Shown one piece after another: positions 51,294 to 59,947 of a DNA stretch of 64,000 bases (position 1 is the first letter of the stretch; each line of letters starts with the position of its first letter). The notes beneath the pieces are model-generated. The model was given only the letters and a program-made list of their open reading frames with translations, searched no databases and was not told the origin of the DNA. The translations under genes and the position numbers were made by a program. The DNA lies in assembly GCA_014584295.1 (NCBI GenBank), contig JACTNC010000027.1, positions 2,501-66,500 on the forward strand, in the 5' to 3' direction. The stretch comes from Verrucomicrobiota bacterium. GTDB taxonomy: Bacteria; Verrucomicrobiota; Verrucomicrobiia; Opitutales; Opitutaceae.

Positions 51294-52742
51294 TCAGCCC
51301 TCTTTGACAGCGTTTTTCCCGCGTCCTTTTCTCACCGGGATTGGGCTGTTTGGATCGTAGCCCGGATTCGGCTCGTGCGCGAACTTGGCATGCGTGGCCT
51401 TGCCCCAATCGAGCAGCGTGTCCAGCAGGGTATCCCGCCGGGCGGTTTCCACATTGGCGAGGTCATGCCGTTCGCCCGGATCGGATGCCAGGTTGTAGAG
51501 CTCGACCGCGTGATTGCTCGCCAATTTTTCGCGGCCGCCATCGAGAAACCACTCCTCATGGTAAAGGTGGAGTTTCCAGTCACCTTGCCGAACAACCGTC
51601 ACGGGGCGCGTGCGAAAGACAGGATCACGTCCTCGAATGACCGGTGTGTCCAGATAGCCTGGGAAATGCCAGAAGATCGTGCGATTGATGCCCGTCACCT
51701 CTCCCGTGAAGAGAGGCATCAGGTTCACACCATCGAGCGGGTAGTCTTTCGGAGCGTGAGCGTTGGCGAGCGAAAGAAATGTGGGATAGAAATCGATGTT
51801 GGTAACGGGCGTCGCATTGACACCCGGGGCGATATGACCGGGCCACCGCGCAAAGAAGGGCACGCGGATTCCGCCCTCATAGTAGCAGCCCTTGTTGCCG
51901 CGCAGCGGCTCCTGCGAGGATTGCTGCGTGCCTCCATTGTCTGATGTAAAGATGACGAGCGTATTCTCTTCGAGCCCGAGTTCCCGAAGCCGCGACATCA
52001 CCATGCCGACGCTGTTGTCGAGATCCAGCGTGGACGCTGCATAGAGGATGTCCTGCCGGCTGAGGCCCGGCGACTTCTGCTCAAAATGTCGGACAGATTC
52101 AGCAGTCGCCGAGAGGGGCGTATGGATCGCATGATGGGCGATGAACGCGAAGAACGGACGCGTCCTGTCCTCTTCCATGAACTTGAGCGCCGCGCGGGAG
52201 AGTGAGAACATGCTCTTCGGATCCTCAGACACGTCACGGGTTCGCGCCTGTGCATCTACAAAGACATCAAATCCTTGCTTCTCAGGTCGGCTCGCGACTT
52301 GGCCACCGAGGTGCCACTTCCCAAAGAGTCCTGTGCGATAGCCTGCTGCACGCAGGGATTCGGCAATCGTAATTCTGTCTGGCGCGAGTTCCGTCTTGTT
52401 GGGGATAGGAATCAACCGCATCAGTTGTTTGGGACCCCGATCGGTTGCATGCACGGCGTAGACTTCATGGCGGGGCGTGTACTCCCCCGACCAGAGGCAG
52501 GCACGGCTGGGCGCACAATTGCCGGAGGAGGCATAAGCCATCGGGAAAACCATGGCCTGCTTCGCCAGCGCATCCAAGTGGGGTGTTTCATAGCGGGTGT
52601 CGCCATTGAATCCGACATCCTTCCAGCCAAGGTCGTCTGCAAAAATCACAAGGAGGTTCGGCCTCGACGGATGATTCGCGGCAGTTGTGCCCGCGACACA
52701 AACTGAAAGGAACAGGGCAAGGGCAAGGACGGTTCGCATCAT
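51294..52742 (-). CDS. Exported sulfatase (arylsulfatase family)
   Basis: 482 residues from ATG 52740-52742; the second Met gives an equal signal peptide (MRTVLALALFLSVCVAG). The S1-type sulfatase signature is intact: NLLVIFADDLGW with the metal-binding Asp pair, the formylglycine site C76 in NCAPSRACLWSG (CxPSR), and FGKWHLGG. Later, VIFTSDNGG holds another metal-site Asp/Asn. It hydrolyses sulfate esters, probably of a polysaccharide, outside the inner membrane. It needs a formylglycine-generating enzyme, not seen here. Confidence 0.93.
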   Translation of the reverse strand: MMRTVLALALFLSVCVAGTTAANHPSRPNLLVIFADDLGWKDVGFNGDTRYETPHLDALAKQAMVFPMAYASSGNCAPSRACLWSGEYTPRHEVYAVHATDRGPKQLMRLIPIPNKTELAPDRITIAESLRAAGYRTGLFGKWHLGGQVASRPEKQGFDVFVDAQARTRDVSEDPKSMFSLSRAALKFMEEDRTRPFFAFIAHHAIHTPLSATAESVRHFEQKSPGLSRQDILYAASTLDLDNSVGMVMSRLRELGLEENTLVIFTSDNGGTQQSSQEPLRGNKGCYYEGGIRVPFFARWPGHIAPGVNATPVTNIDFYPTFLSLANAHAPKDYPLDGVNLMPLFTGEVTGINRTIFWHFPGYLDTPVIRGRDPVFRTRPVTVVRQGDWKLHLYHEEWFLDGGREKLASNHAVELYNLASDPGERHDLANVETARRDTLLDTLLDWGKATHAKFAHEPNPGYDPNSPIPVRKGRGKNAVKEG

Positions 52743-53064
52743 GAATGCTGTAGAATACCGGCACGCGCGGAAGGGTCGAGGGATTTGACGTTTCCAAACT
52801 GCGCCACGAAAGCACACGTTAACTGGTCCTGAGATCAATCGTTGAGAGCCTGAGCATCTTGTGGGCAGACTGAGGTTCGCAATCCGAAGCATGTCTCCCG
52901 GCAGGTGCTCACAAGGGACCACTCTCCGCACCATCGGCAGGGTGCACGCCTTCCCTTCTTATCGTTCACCGCCGGGAGGCATTCCGCAGATTGAACCCAT
53001 TCCAACTTTGCGCTTCTTACCTCATCAAGGATTGATTCGATGACCCAGGCTTGATCAGGAACGC
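52743..53064. other. Divergent intergenic region
   Basis: 322 bp between the sulfatase gene (minus) and the acetyl-esterase-like gene (plus). I see no gene, tRNA or strong palindrome here; promoters for both genes are expected. Confidence 0.5.
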
Positions 53065-54456
53065 ATGAAGACATTTCACAAAATTCCGCCCAGTCTCTGT
53101 CTTCGTATACGTCCCGCAACACGAGGCTTGGCACTGCTTGCATGCCTGGTACTCACTGGCAAATCGACTTCGGTCATCGCCGCAGACCTCAGGCTCAGGC
53201 TCGATCGCAAGAGCGGCATATTTTCGACGGGCGAATCGGCGACGTGGTCAATTGACGTCGTCAATCTCAAGCCAAACGAGCGCCCGCCCGACTCCGTAAA
53301 CTTCCGCCTCGTCTCCAACAGTCTGGTCACCCTGCAGCGGGGCGAAGTCATGTTGACCGATGGAAAGGGCAGTCTTTCGGCAAAGCGCGGAACCCCCGGC
53401 ACTCTCATGGTCATCGCAACGGCTCCAGGCTACAAACCCGTTTCCTCCGGAGCCGTCTTCAATCCAAGGGCACTCAAACCAAGCCTGCCCTGTCCTGCAG
53501 ATTTCAACGCATTCTGGTCGCGAAATCTCGAGTCGGTCAGAGCGGTTTCCCTTTCACCCACGCTTGCACCCGAAGCGTCTCCCAATCCTGGTGTGGACCT
53601 CTGGCAGATCACACTGGACAATTACGGCGGAACCAAGGTGCACGGTCAATTGGCCATGCCCAGCAGGAAGGGAGCCGAAACGTTTCCCGCGATGCTGATC
53701 ATCCAGGGACTCGGTTTCAGCCCCCTGTCAAAGCAGTCGGCCGTGAAGCCCGCGTCCAAGGGCTGGCTCGTGCTCAATGTTCAGGCCCATGACATCCCTG
53801 CCTATGGTTCAAAGGATGACTACGAGCGGATTCGAAAGACCACGCATCGGGACTTCTTCAAGATCGGGAACGAGGACCGAACCAAGAGCTACTACCTTGG
53901 CATTTACCTCGGTACTGTCCAGGCCGTGCGCTACCTGCAGAGCCGCCCGGAGTGGAACGGAACCGTCCTCGTGGTGCGCGGAGGAAGTCATGGCGGCATG
54001 CTTGCGCTGGTGGCCGCTGCCTTGAACGCAGACGCAGTGACGGGAGTCATGGCCAAGGTGCCGGGAGGATGCGACCTCAACGGCAACTTGGTCGGCAATC
54101 GGGCCGGGTTTCCCGATTGGTGGAACGCCGCACTGGAGCGCCCCAAGCCTGAAATTGTCCGTCGGACAGCAGAGTACTACGATCTCGTCAATTTTGCACC
54201 GTGGATCAAGGCACCCACCCTGATCGGAATCGCGCTGGGCGACCGCACCTGTCCTCCACCTGGCATGTTCATCTTCAGCAACCAGCTCAACTCCGCCCAT
54301 GAGCTCCTGATCATGCCGTCGGCCGGGCACGATGCCACTCCTCTCAACACCCACCGCCCCTTCGACGACAAGGAAACAAGCTGGCTGGAGTCCCTGAAAA
54401 AGGGTGAACCACCTTCAACCGCAAAGCAGCGCGCCCCGACACGCGGCGGCCGGTGA
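53065..54456 (+). CDS. Exported acetyl-esterase-like alpha/beta hydrolase
   Basis: 463 residues with an N-terminal signal region (LLACLVLTGKSTSVIA). An N-terminal beta domain is followed by an AXE1-type (acetylxylan esterase/cephalosporin deacetylase) hydrolase: GGTKVHGQLAMPSRKGAETFPAMLIIQG, the oxyanion-region, the nucleophile in VRGGSHGGMLAL (about 306), an Asp in GLGDRTCPP-like context (ALGDRTCPP) and the His of SAGHDATP. It would remove acetyl groups from polysaccharides. The next gene overlaps its stop (GTGA). Confidence 0.85.
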   Translation: MKTFHKIPPSLCLRIRPATRGLALLACLVLTGKSTSVIAADLRLRLDRKSGIFSTGESATWSIDVVNLKPNERPPDSVNFRLVSNSLVTLQRGEVMLTDGKGSLSAKRGTPGTLMVIATAPGYKPVSSGAVFNPRALKPSLPCPADFNAFWSRNLESVRAVSLSPTLAPEASPNPGVDLWQITLDNYGGTKVHGQLAMPSRKGAETFPAMLIIQGLGFSPLSKQSAVKPASKGWLVLNVQAHDIPAYGSKDDYERIRKTTHRDFFKIGNEDRTKSYYLGIYLGTVQAVRYLQSRPEWNGTVLVVRGGSHGGMLALVAAALNADAVTGVMAKVPGGCDLNGNLVGNRAGFPDWWNAALERPKPEIVRRTAEYYDLVNFAPWIKAPTLIGIALGDRTCPPPGMFIFSNQLNSAHELLIMPSAGHDATPLNTHRPFDDKETSWLESLKKGEPPSTAKQRAPTRGGR

Positions 54457-57400
54457 CCCCGCGGTTCGCAAACCGCGCAGCGCGCTTTCTCCCCGTGTTT
54501 GTCCCCGTGAAATCTCGGTTCCTTTGGTGCTGCTTGATCGCACTGATGGGAGCCGCCATCCAATGTCGGAGCCAGGAAGCTCCACAACAGCTCGCGTGGC
54601 ACTCTCGGGGCGGAACGAATCACTCCTTCGACAAGTATGGGATGGAACTCGGTCTTCCGGGTACCGTGGTGACCACCGCCGTGCAGACCCGCGATGGCTA
54701 CCTGTGGGTCGGTACGCCGGCAGGTGTTGGACGGTTTGATGGCGTTCGATTCACCAACTTTTATGCCGCAGACACTCCAGAGCTCCCAAGCGACCTGGTC
54801 CATTGCTTCCACGAGGACCGTACCGGCAATCTGTGGATAGGAACGGACAAAGGCCTGTGCCAGGTAGTAAACGGTCGATTCAAACGATCGGGATTTCCCG
54901 GTCTGTCGGTGCGCGCGCTGGCTGAAGACGGACTGGGAAATCTTTGGGCCGGAACATGGGGCGCCGGCATTCATGTCTATCGCGGAGGTCGCTGGGAAGC
55001 CCTCGTTGCCGAAGGCCTGCCTCCGGACTTGCGCGTGCGTGCGCTCCTTGTCGACTCACATGAACAGATCTGGATCGCCCCAGAAAGAGGCAAGGGCTTG
55101 TTCTGCGTCGGAAGCGGGCACATCGCATCAAGAAAATTCGATGGAGCGGAAGGCATTGGCGAAGTACAGACCATCTGCGAAGCACCCCAGGGAACGCTCT
55201 GGTTTGGCACAAAGCGCACCGGCCTGTTTTGCATGCGCGATGATCAATTGACGCGCTACCCCGTAGCGGGAGGTCCCGGTAACCTGTCGATCAATGAAAT
55301 CCGTCGGGCCAGCTCCGGTGGATTGTGGCTGGCAGCCGGCACGCTGTTCCATTCGGCATCAGCAGATAAACCACACTTTGAGCCGATTGATGATTTGCCG
55401 AATGAAAACGTGCAGGCCCTCTGTGAAGATCGCGAAGGTGGACTGTGGTTATGCGCAGGCTCGGAGGGGCTGACCCGAATGCGGGAATTGCCCTATCGCC
55501 TTCTGTCCAGCCGCCAAGGCCTGCCGACCGACAATGTAAAGAATGTGACAGTGGATCCGTCCGGCAACCTCTGGCTGACCACACAAGGCTCCGGGATTGT
55601 GCAAGTGGATGCCGGTGGCAAGGTCATCCGTCAGCGAAGAGCGGGAGGACTGCCGGAGAGCAATCCGTCGGTTGTATATGCCGCGCGTGATGGCAGCGTC
55701 TGGGCCGGAACAGGATCGCATCTCTGGGTGCTGCGCCCGAGCGGTTGGCAGCAGGAGTCCGAGCTCAGATTCGTGCGCGGGCTTTTTGAGGACCGTCAGG
55801 GAGTGATGTGGGTGGGCACCGAATTCGATGGCTTGTTTCGCTTCGAGAACGGCAGGTTCGTCGAAATGAAGACGTCCGAAGGTGATTCCGTTCCTTTCGC
55901 CACCTGTTTTGCCGAGGCGGACGACGGTGCACTGGTGGTCGGGACATGGAAATCGGGGATCTGGCGGGTGAGTGCGGGCAGGACGATGGCGCAGAAATGG
56001 GCCTCGCCACTGCCAGTCAATGATGTGCGCGCCGTTCACGTCGACGACGATGGTCTGGTTTGGGTTGGATTGAGCAATCGTGGCCTGGTAGTTTGGGAAA
56101 ACGATCACTGGCTCATTGCGCCAGGGCTGATGAAGGTGCTGGGCAGCGGCGTATCGGCCATCCTTGAGGAGGGCTCGGGAAGGATATGGCTGGGCTCACT
56201 TGCAGGCGTGCTCTGGGCCCGGAAAGATGAATTGCTGAGCTGGATGCGCGCGCCTGTTTCGGTTCCCCCCCTTCACACCGTGCCGGTGGGAGACGACATT
56301 GGAATCATCCCCGTGTGGTCCGGAGCACAACCTGTCGGTTGGCGCGTCGCGGGCGGAAAGCTCCTTTTTGCGACGCGACGCGGTGTGCTCGCGATCAACT
56401 CGCAAGGGGTGGTTCCGAATACCGTTCCACCCCCGGTGCACATTGCGCGCATCCTCGTGGATCGTCATGCCGTCGAATCCGACGAACCCGTGCAACTTCC
56501 GCCGGGCACAAGATCCCTCGCCATTGATTATACGGCCCCAAGCTTTGTCCAGGCAGACCGGATGATCTTCCGCTACAAACTCGAAGGTCACGACTCCGAC
56601 TGGATCGACGCAGCATCGCGACGCTCCGCATATTTCGGCAGCCTGCCACCTGGAAACTATGTATTTCGGGTTGCCGCAGGCAACAGCGACGGCGTGTGGA
56701 GCGAAACCGACGCCAACGTGGCTATCGTGCAGCTGCCCTTTTTCTATCAAACAGCGTGGTTTTCCTGGCTGCTTGCGGGATTGGCAGGCGCGATCATCTG
56801 GATAGCCTATTGGTGGTCAAACCGACGGTTGAAACTGAAGCTTGAACGATTGGAACGGGAGCGCGCGATGGAAAACGAACGACGTCGCATCGCCCAGGAT
56901 CTTCACGACGATCTCGGCGCAAGCCTTACGGAGATCGGCCTCTTTGCCGACGCAGCCAGGCACTCGGCTCCCCACACAGAGAAGATCGGGCTGGATTATC
57001 TTGCCCAGCGCGTGCGGGCCCTGGCGAGTTCGCTCGACGCAATCGTTTGGGCGGTGAATCCCGCCAACGACTCACTCGACCAACTCGTCGTTTACGTCGG
57101 CGAGTTGTTCCAGGAACTCTTCCGCTCCAGCGGAATCCGGGCTCGAATGGACGTGTCGCCGACTATCCCCCGACTGCCGCTGTCGGCAGAGGAACGCTCC
57201 GATCTGTTCCTGACCACCAAGGAGGCGATGAACAACACGCTACGGCATTCAGGAGCCTCCGAGGTTTGGCTGGGCATACGGATGACCTCCGGCGAACTGC
57301 GAATTTTACTGCGCGACAATGGTCGAGGCTTCGATCCCGAGGCGGCCAAGTCCAACGGTGGAAACGGACTCTCTAACATGCGCGCGCGAGCCGCACGAAC

Positions 57401-57500
57401 CGGCGGAAGGATCGAATTTCGAACGGCTCCAGGCAAGGGAACAGAAATTTCGATTGCGGTTTCATTCTCCGGCAGGAGGGAAATCCCTGAAGGTTCCTGA
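54453..57500 (+). CDS. Two-component sensor kinase with periplasmic beta-propeller
   Basis: 1015 residues, start GTG 54453 overlapping the esterase stop. Signal/anchor region near 20-40, then a long run of Reg_prop-type blades (DGYLWVGTPAGVGRFDG, TGNLWIGTDKGLCQV, EGGLWLCAGSEGL, etc.), a Y_Y_Y-like domain (SLAIDYTAPSFVQADRMIFRYKL...), a helix (WLLAGLAGAIIWIAYWW), HisKA_3 with RIAQDLHDDLGASL (phospho-His about 818) and an HATPase (DNGRGFD, GGNGLSNMRAR). It likely senses a sugar or oligosaccharide in the periplasm. Its regulator gene is 27 bp downstream. Confidence 0.93.
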   Translation: MTPRFANRAARFLPVFVPVKSRFLWCCLIALMGAAIQCRSQEAPQQLAWHSRGGTNHSFDKYGMELGLPGTVVTTAVQTRDGYLWVGTPAGVGRFDGVRFTNFYAADTPELPSDLVHCFHEDRTGNLWIGTDKGLCQVVNGRFKRSGFPGLSVRALAEDGLGNLWAGTWGAGIHVYRGGRWEALVAEGLPPDLRVRALLVDSHEQIWIAPERGKGLFCVGSGHIASRKFDGAEGIGEVQTICEAPQGTLWFGTKRTGLFCMRDDQLTRYPVAGGPGNLSINEIRRASSGGLWLAAGTLFHSASADKPHFEPIDDLPNENVQALCEDREGGLWLCAGSEGLTRMRELPYRLLSSRQGLPTDNVKNVTVDPSGNLWLTTQGSGIVQVDAGGKVIRQRRAGGLPESNPSVVYAARDGSVWAGTGSHLWVLRPSGWQQESELRFVRGLFEDRQGVMWVGTEFDGLFRFENGRFVEMKTSEGDSVPFATCFAEADDGALVVGTWKSGIWRVSAGRTMAQKWASPLPVNDVRAVHVDDDGLVWVGLSNRGLVVWENDHWLIAPGLMKVLGSGVSAILEEGSGRIWLGSLAGVLWARKDELLSWMRAPVSVPPLHTVPVGDDIGIIPVWSGAQPVGWRVAGGKLLFATRRGVLAINSQGVVPNTVPPPVHIARILVDRHAVESDEPVQLPPGTRSLAIDYTAPSFVQADRMIFRYKLEGHDSDWIDAASRRSAYFGSLPPGNYVFRVAAGNSDGVWSETDANVAIVQLPFFYQTAWFSWLLAGLAGAIIWIAYWWSNRRLKLKLERLERERAMENERRRIAQDLHDDLGASLTEIGLFADAARHSAPHTEKIGLDYLAQRVRALASSLDAIVWAVNPANDSLDQLVVYVGELFQELFRSSGIRARMDVSPTIPRLPLSAEERSDLFLTTKEAMNNTLRHSGASEVWLGIRMTSGELRILLRDNGRGFDPEAAKSNGGNGLSNMRARAARTGGRIEFRTAPGKGTEISIAVSFSGRREIPEGS

Positions 57501-57527
57501 TCCGCTGAGCGCCCCAGTTTCCAGCAC

Positions 57528-58166
57528 ATGAGTCCTGTCACTGTCGCCATCGTCGAAGACAACGCCGCCGTCTGCGCCTCTCTGGAACAGATGATCAACA
57601 CGTCCAATCGTTGTCGCTGCCTGTCAGTAAGCCGCAATGCAGAACACGCGCTCAAGGCCATACTGAAGCACCAGCCCGATGTCGTGATCATGGACATCAA
57701 CCTTCCTGACATGACCGGCATTGAGTGTATCTCACGACTGAAACCCCAACTTCCGAAGACCCAGTTCCTGGTACTCACCGTCTACAATGACAGTCGGCAG
57801 ATCTTCAAGGCGCTCGAAGCCGGCGCGAGCGGTTACCTGCTGAAGCGCTCCCCCCCGGAGACCATCATCCAGGGGGTGTGCGATGTTCATACCGGTGGCT
57901 CGCCGATGAGCGCGGAAATTGCGCGCAAAGTTGTCCAGTCATTCCAACGCACTGCCGAACCGGAGAATGAGATCGCCGCACTGACATCAAGGGAACTTGA
58001 AATCCTCCGGCAGGTGACAGAAGGGCTGGCAACAAAGGAAATCGCAGAGCGCCTGGGAGTCAGCTACACGACCATCTGCACACATCTCGGCCACATCTAC
58101 GAAAAGCTGCACGTCCATTCGCGCACGGCAGCGGCGGCAAAGTATCTTCAGTCGGAAAAACGATGA
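57528..58166 (+). CDS. NarL/FixJ-type response regulator, partner of the propeller kinase
   Basis: 212 residues. Receiver domain with acidic D11 region (IVEDN), phospho-acceptor D56 (VVIMDINLPDMTG) and K in YLLKRSPP. LuxR-type HTH at the end: LTSRELEILRQVTEGLATKEIAERLGVSYTTICTHLGHIYEKL. HisKA_3 kinases normally pair with this type. It probably activates the PL6 lyase and TonB-receptor genes just downstream. Confidence 0.93.
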   Translation: MSPVTVAIVEDNAAVCASLEQMINTSNRCRCLSVSRNAEHALKAILKHQPDVVIMDINLPDMTGIECISRLKPQLPKTQFLVLTVYNDSRQIFKALEAGASGYLLKRSPPETIIQGVCDVHTGGSPMSAEIARKVVQSFQRTAEPENEIAALTSRELEILRQVTEGLATKEIAERLGVSYTTICTHLGHIYEKLHVHSRTAAAAKYLQSEKR

Positions 58167-58209
58167 GCGCAGGCCGAAGATCGGGAAAATATCCTCAGTT
58201 CTAAGGATA

Positions 58210-58226
58210 CCCGCCATGATGGCGGG
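58210..58226 (+). terminator. Hairpin after the response regulator gene
   Basis: CCCGCC-ATGAT-GGCGGG, a perfect 6-bp GC stem, 44 bp after the stop. No U-tract; a terminator or attenuating stem is possible. Confidence 0.4.
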
Positions 58227-58298
58227 CTGCTAGGATGGATCCGTGTAGTGCCCCTGTGACGCAGGCCCTTGGACCCGCGATGCAGACCTGCCATCCCC

Positions 58299-59909
58299 AT
58301 GGATTCCGGTGGTTTGATCTCCTTTCGTCTTCGTTTGACACTCGTCACCCTCGCATTGGCGTTGGTGTCGTCGGCTGTGCGCGGTGCTCACTATGATGTT
58401 CGCACCACAAACGACCTGGCCGCCCTGCCCGCGCTGTCCGCGGGAGACACTGTTGTCGTGCACGACGGCATCTATGCGGACCTCGGAACAAAAACAATCA
58501 ATGGCACGGGTACCCCGGATAAACCTATCGTCATCCACGCAGAGAACTTGGGAGGCGTCGCGTTTGCGGGCACAACCCGAATCGTGCTTTCCGGTTCGTG
58601 GATGACACTGGCCGGTTTCAGATTCGACGGACAGACCGCTCCAGGCGGCATGCCCGCAGCAGAAAAATGGGGCATCGTTCAGACCGCAACGGGCTCGAAA
58701 GACTGCCGGATCACGAACTGCATGTTTCGCGACTACAATTCGGGCGCGACTCGGGGCAATACCTACTACTGGCTTGTGATCCAAGGTTACCGACACACGG
58801 TCGACCACAACAGTTTCGAGGGCAAGACGACCCTGGGTGCGTCGGTTGTGCTGGCGACACCTGAGCCCGACAAGTCCACTCCGCGCAACCACCGGTTTGC
58901 ATTCAATTATTTCGGTCCGCGAACGATCATCGGTGAAAACGGCTATGAAGGTATCCGCGTTGGTGACAGCGCGCACCAGGGCTGGAACATGGCCTCGGTT
59001 TTCGAATTCAATTACTTCTATCGCGCCATCTACGGCGCCGGAGAACCGGAGGTGATTTCGAACAAATCATCCAACAATCTTTATCGCCGCAATACCTTCA
59101 TCGAAAACCGTGGGCAACTGTGCCTTCGACATGGCGACAATTGTCTCGTCGAGGGAAACTTCTTCTTCGGCGCAAATCTCCCGGATTCCGGCGGCGTTCG
59201 AATCATCGGGCGAAACCACACTGTTCGGGACAACTACTTTCAGGACATCGCCGGCAGCGGTGTTACCTCGACCATCGTGGTGCAAAAAGGCGACCCGGCC
59301 TGGCCCGCAAGCGATGACGCGAACACTTACGAAGCGGCGGATAACGCAAAAGTCGTCCACAACACCTTCCTCAACTGCAAGCAGCCGTTCTTCCTCGGCC
59401 GCAACAGCAGTGGATCCGGCGCGATCGATCCGACAGGCGTTACGGTTTGTTACAACATCGTACAAAGCAGCGACACCGGCGGCCCCGTCTTTGATATCGA
59501 CTATAGCACGACAGTCATTGGGTTCCGCGGTAACTTTGTCCATCATCCCGGATCGAACTACGGAGTCACCGGTCTGCCTGGTGTAACCTACGGAGCGAAA
59601 TCGCCGGATCTCAGACAGGATACCGCACTGGGTTACGCCGTCCCATCGGCATCCAGTCCTGCGCTCGAGATGGGCGATGGCATGAAGCAACTCGCCATGC
59701 GGGGAATGCGAATGATCACGCGATCAGCGAGGGGCGAGGGCCGAGGCTGCGAATGGAGCGAGCCATGCGGTCGTGACCCTGTGCCCATCGGAAGAGGGAA
59801 CGTCGGACCATGTTTCTACGGAGGGCCTGCCGATTCGTTCAACCCAACAGCAACCTCAGAGTCCGGCCAAGACGCTGTCCTCCCATCACCAGCCAAACGC
59901 AGATCGTGA
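58299..59909 (+). CDS. Exported polysaccharide lyase, PL6 (alginate lyase / chondroitinase B) type
   Basis: 536 residues from ATG 58299, with a signal peptide (LTLVTLALALVSSAVRG). The body is a right-handed beta-helix: IVIHAENLGGVAFAGTT, RITNCMFRDYNSG, EFNYFYRAIYGAGEPEVISNKSSNNLYRRNTF and QLCLRHGDNCLVEGNFFFG. The ISNKS and LRHGD strings carry the catalytic Lys and Arg of PL6 enzymes. It would cleave alginate or a glycosaminoglycan by beta-elimination. The sequence continues past the fold into a polar Arg-rich tail. Confidence 0.88.
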   Translation: MDSGGLISFRLRLTLVTLALALVSSAVRGAHYDVRTTNDLAALPALSAGDTVVVHDGIYADLGTKTINGTGTPDKPIVIHAENLGGVAFAGTTRIVLSGSWMTLAGFRFDGQTAPGGMPAAEKWGIVQTATGSKDCRITNCMFRDYNSGATRGNTYYWLVIQGYRHTVDHNSFEGKTTLGASVVLATPEPDKSTPRNHRFAFNYFGPRTIIGENGYEGIRVGDSAHQGWNMASVFEFNYFYRAIYGAGEPEVISNKSSNNLYRRNTFIENRGQLCLRHGDNCLVEGNFFFGANLPDSGGVRIIGRNHTVRDNYFQDIAGSGVTSTIVVQKGDPAWPASDDANTYEAADNAKVVHNTFLNCKQPFFLGRNSSGSGAIDPTGVTVCYNIVQSSDTGGPVFDIDYSTTVIGFRGNFVHHPGSNYGVTGLPGVTYGAKSPDLRQDTALGYAVPSASSPALEMGDGMKQLAMRGMRMITRSARGEGRGCEWSEPCGRDPVPIGRGNVGPCFYGGPADSFNPTATSESGQDAVLPSPAKRRS

Positions 59910-59947
59910 ATTTCCTTCCAACCATTCTCCAACCAAAAACCAGACCC

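Noticed and set aside
50974-51360. Plus-strand frame of 128 residues after the VapC gene
   Set aside because: It overlaps the end of the sulfatase gene, has no recognisable domain, and has no clear start signal.
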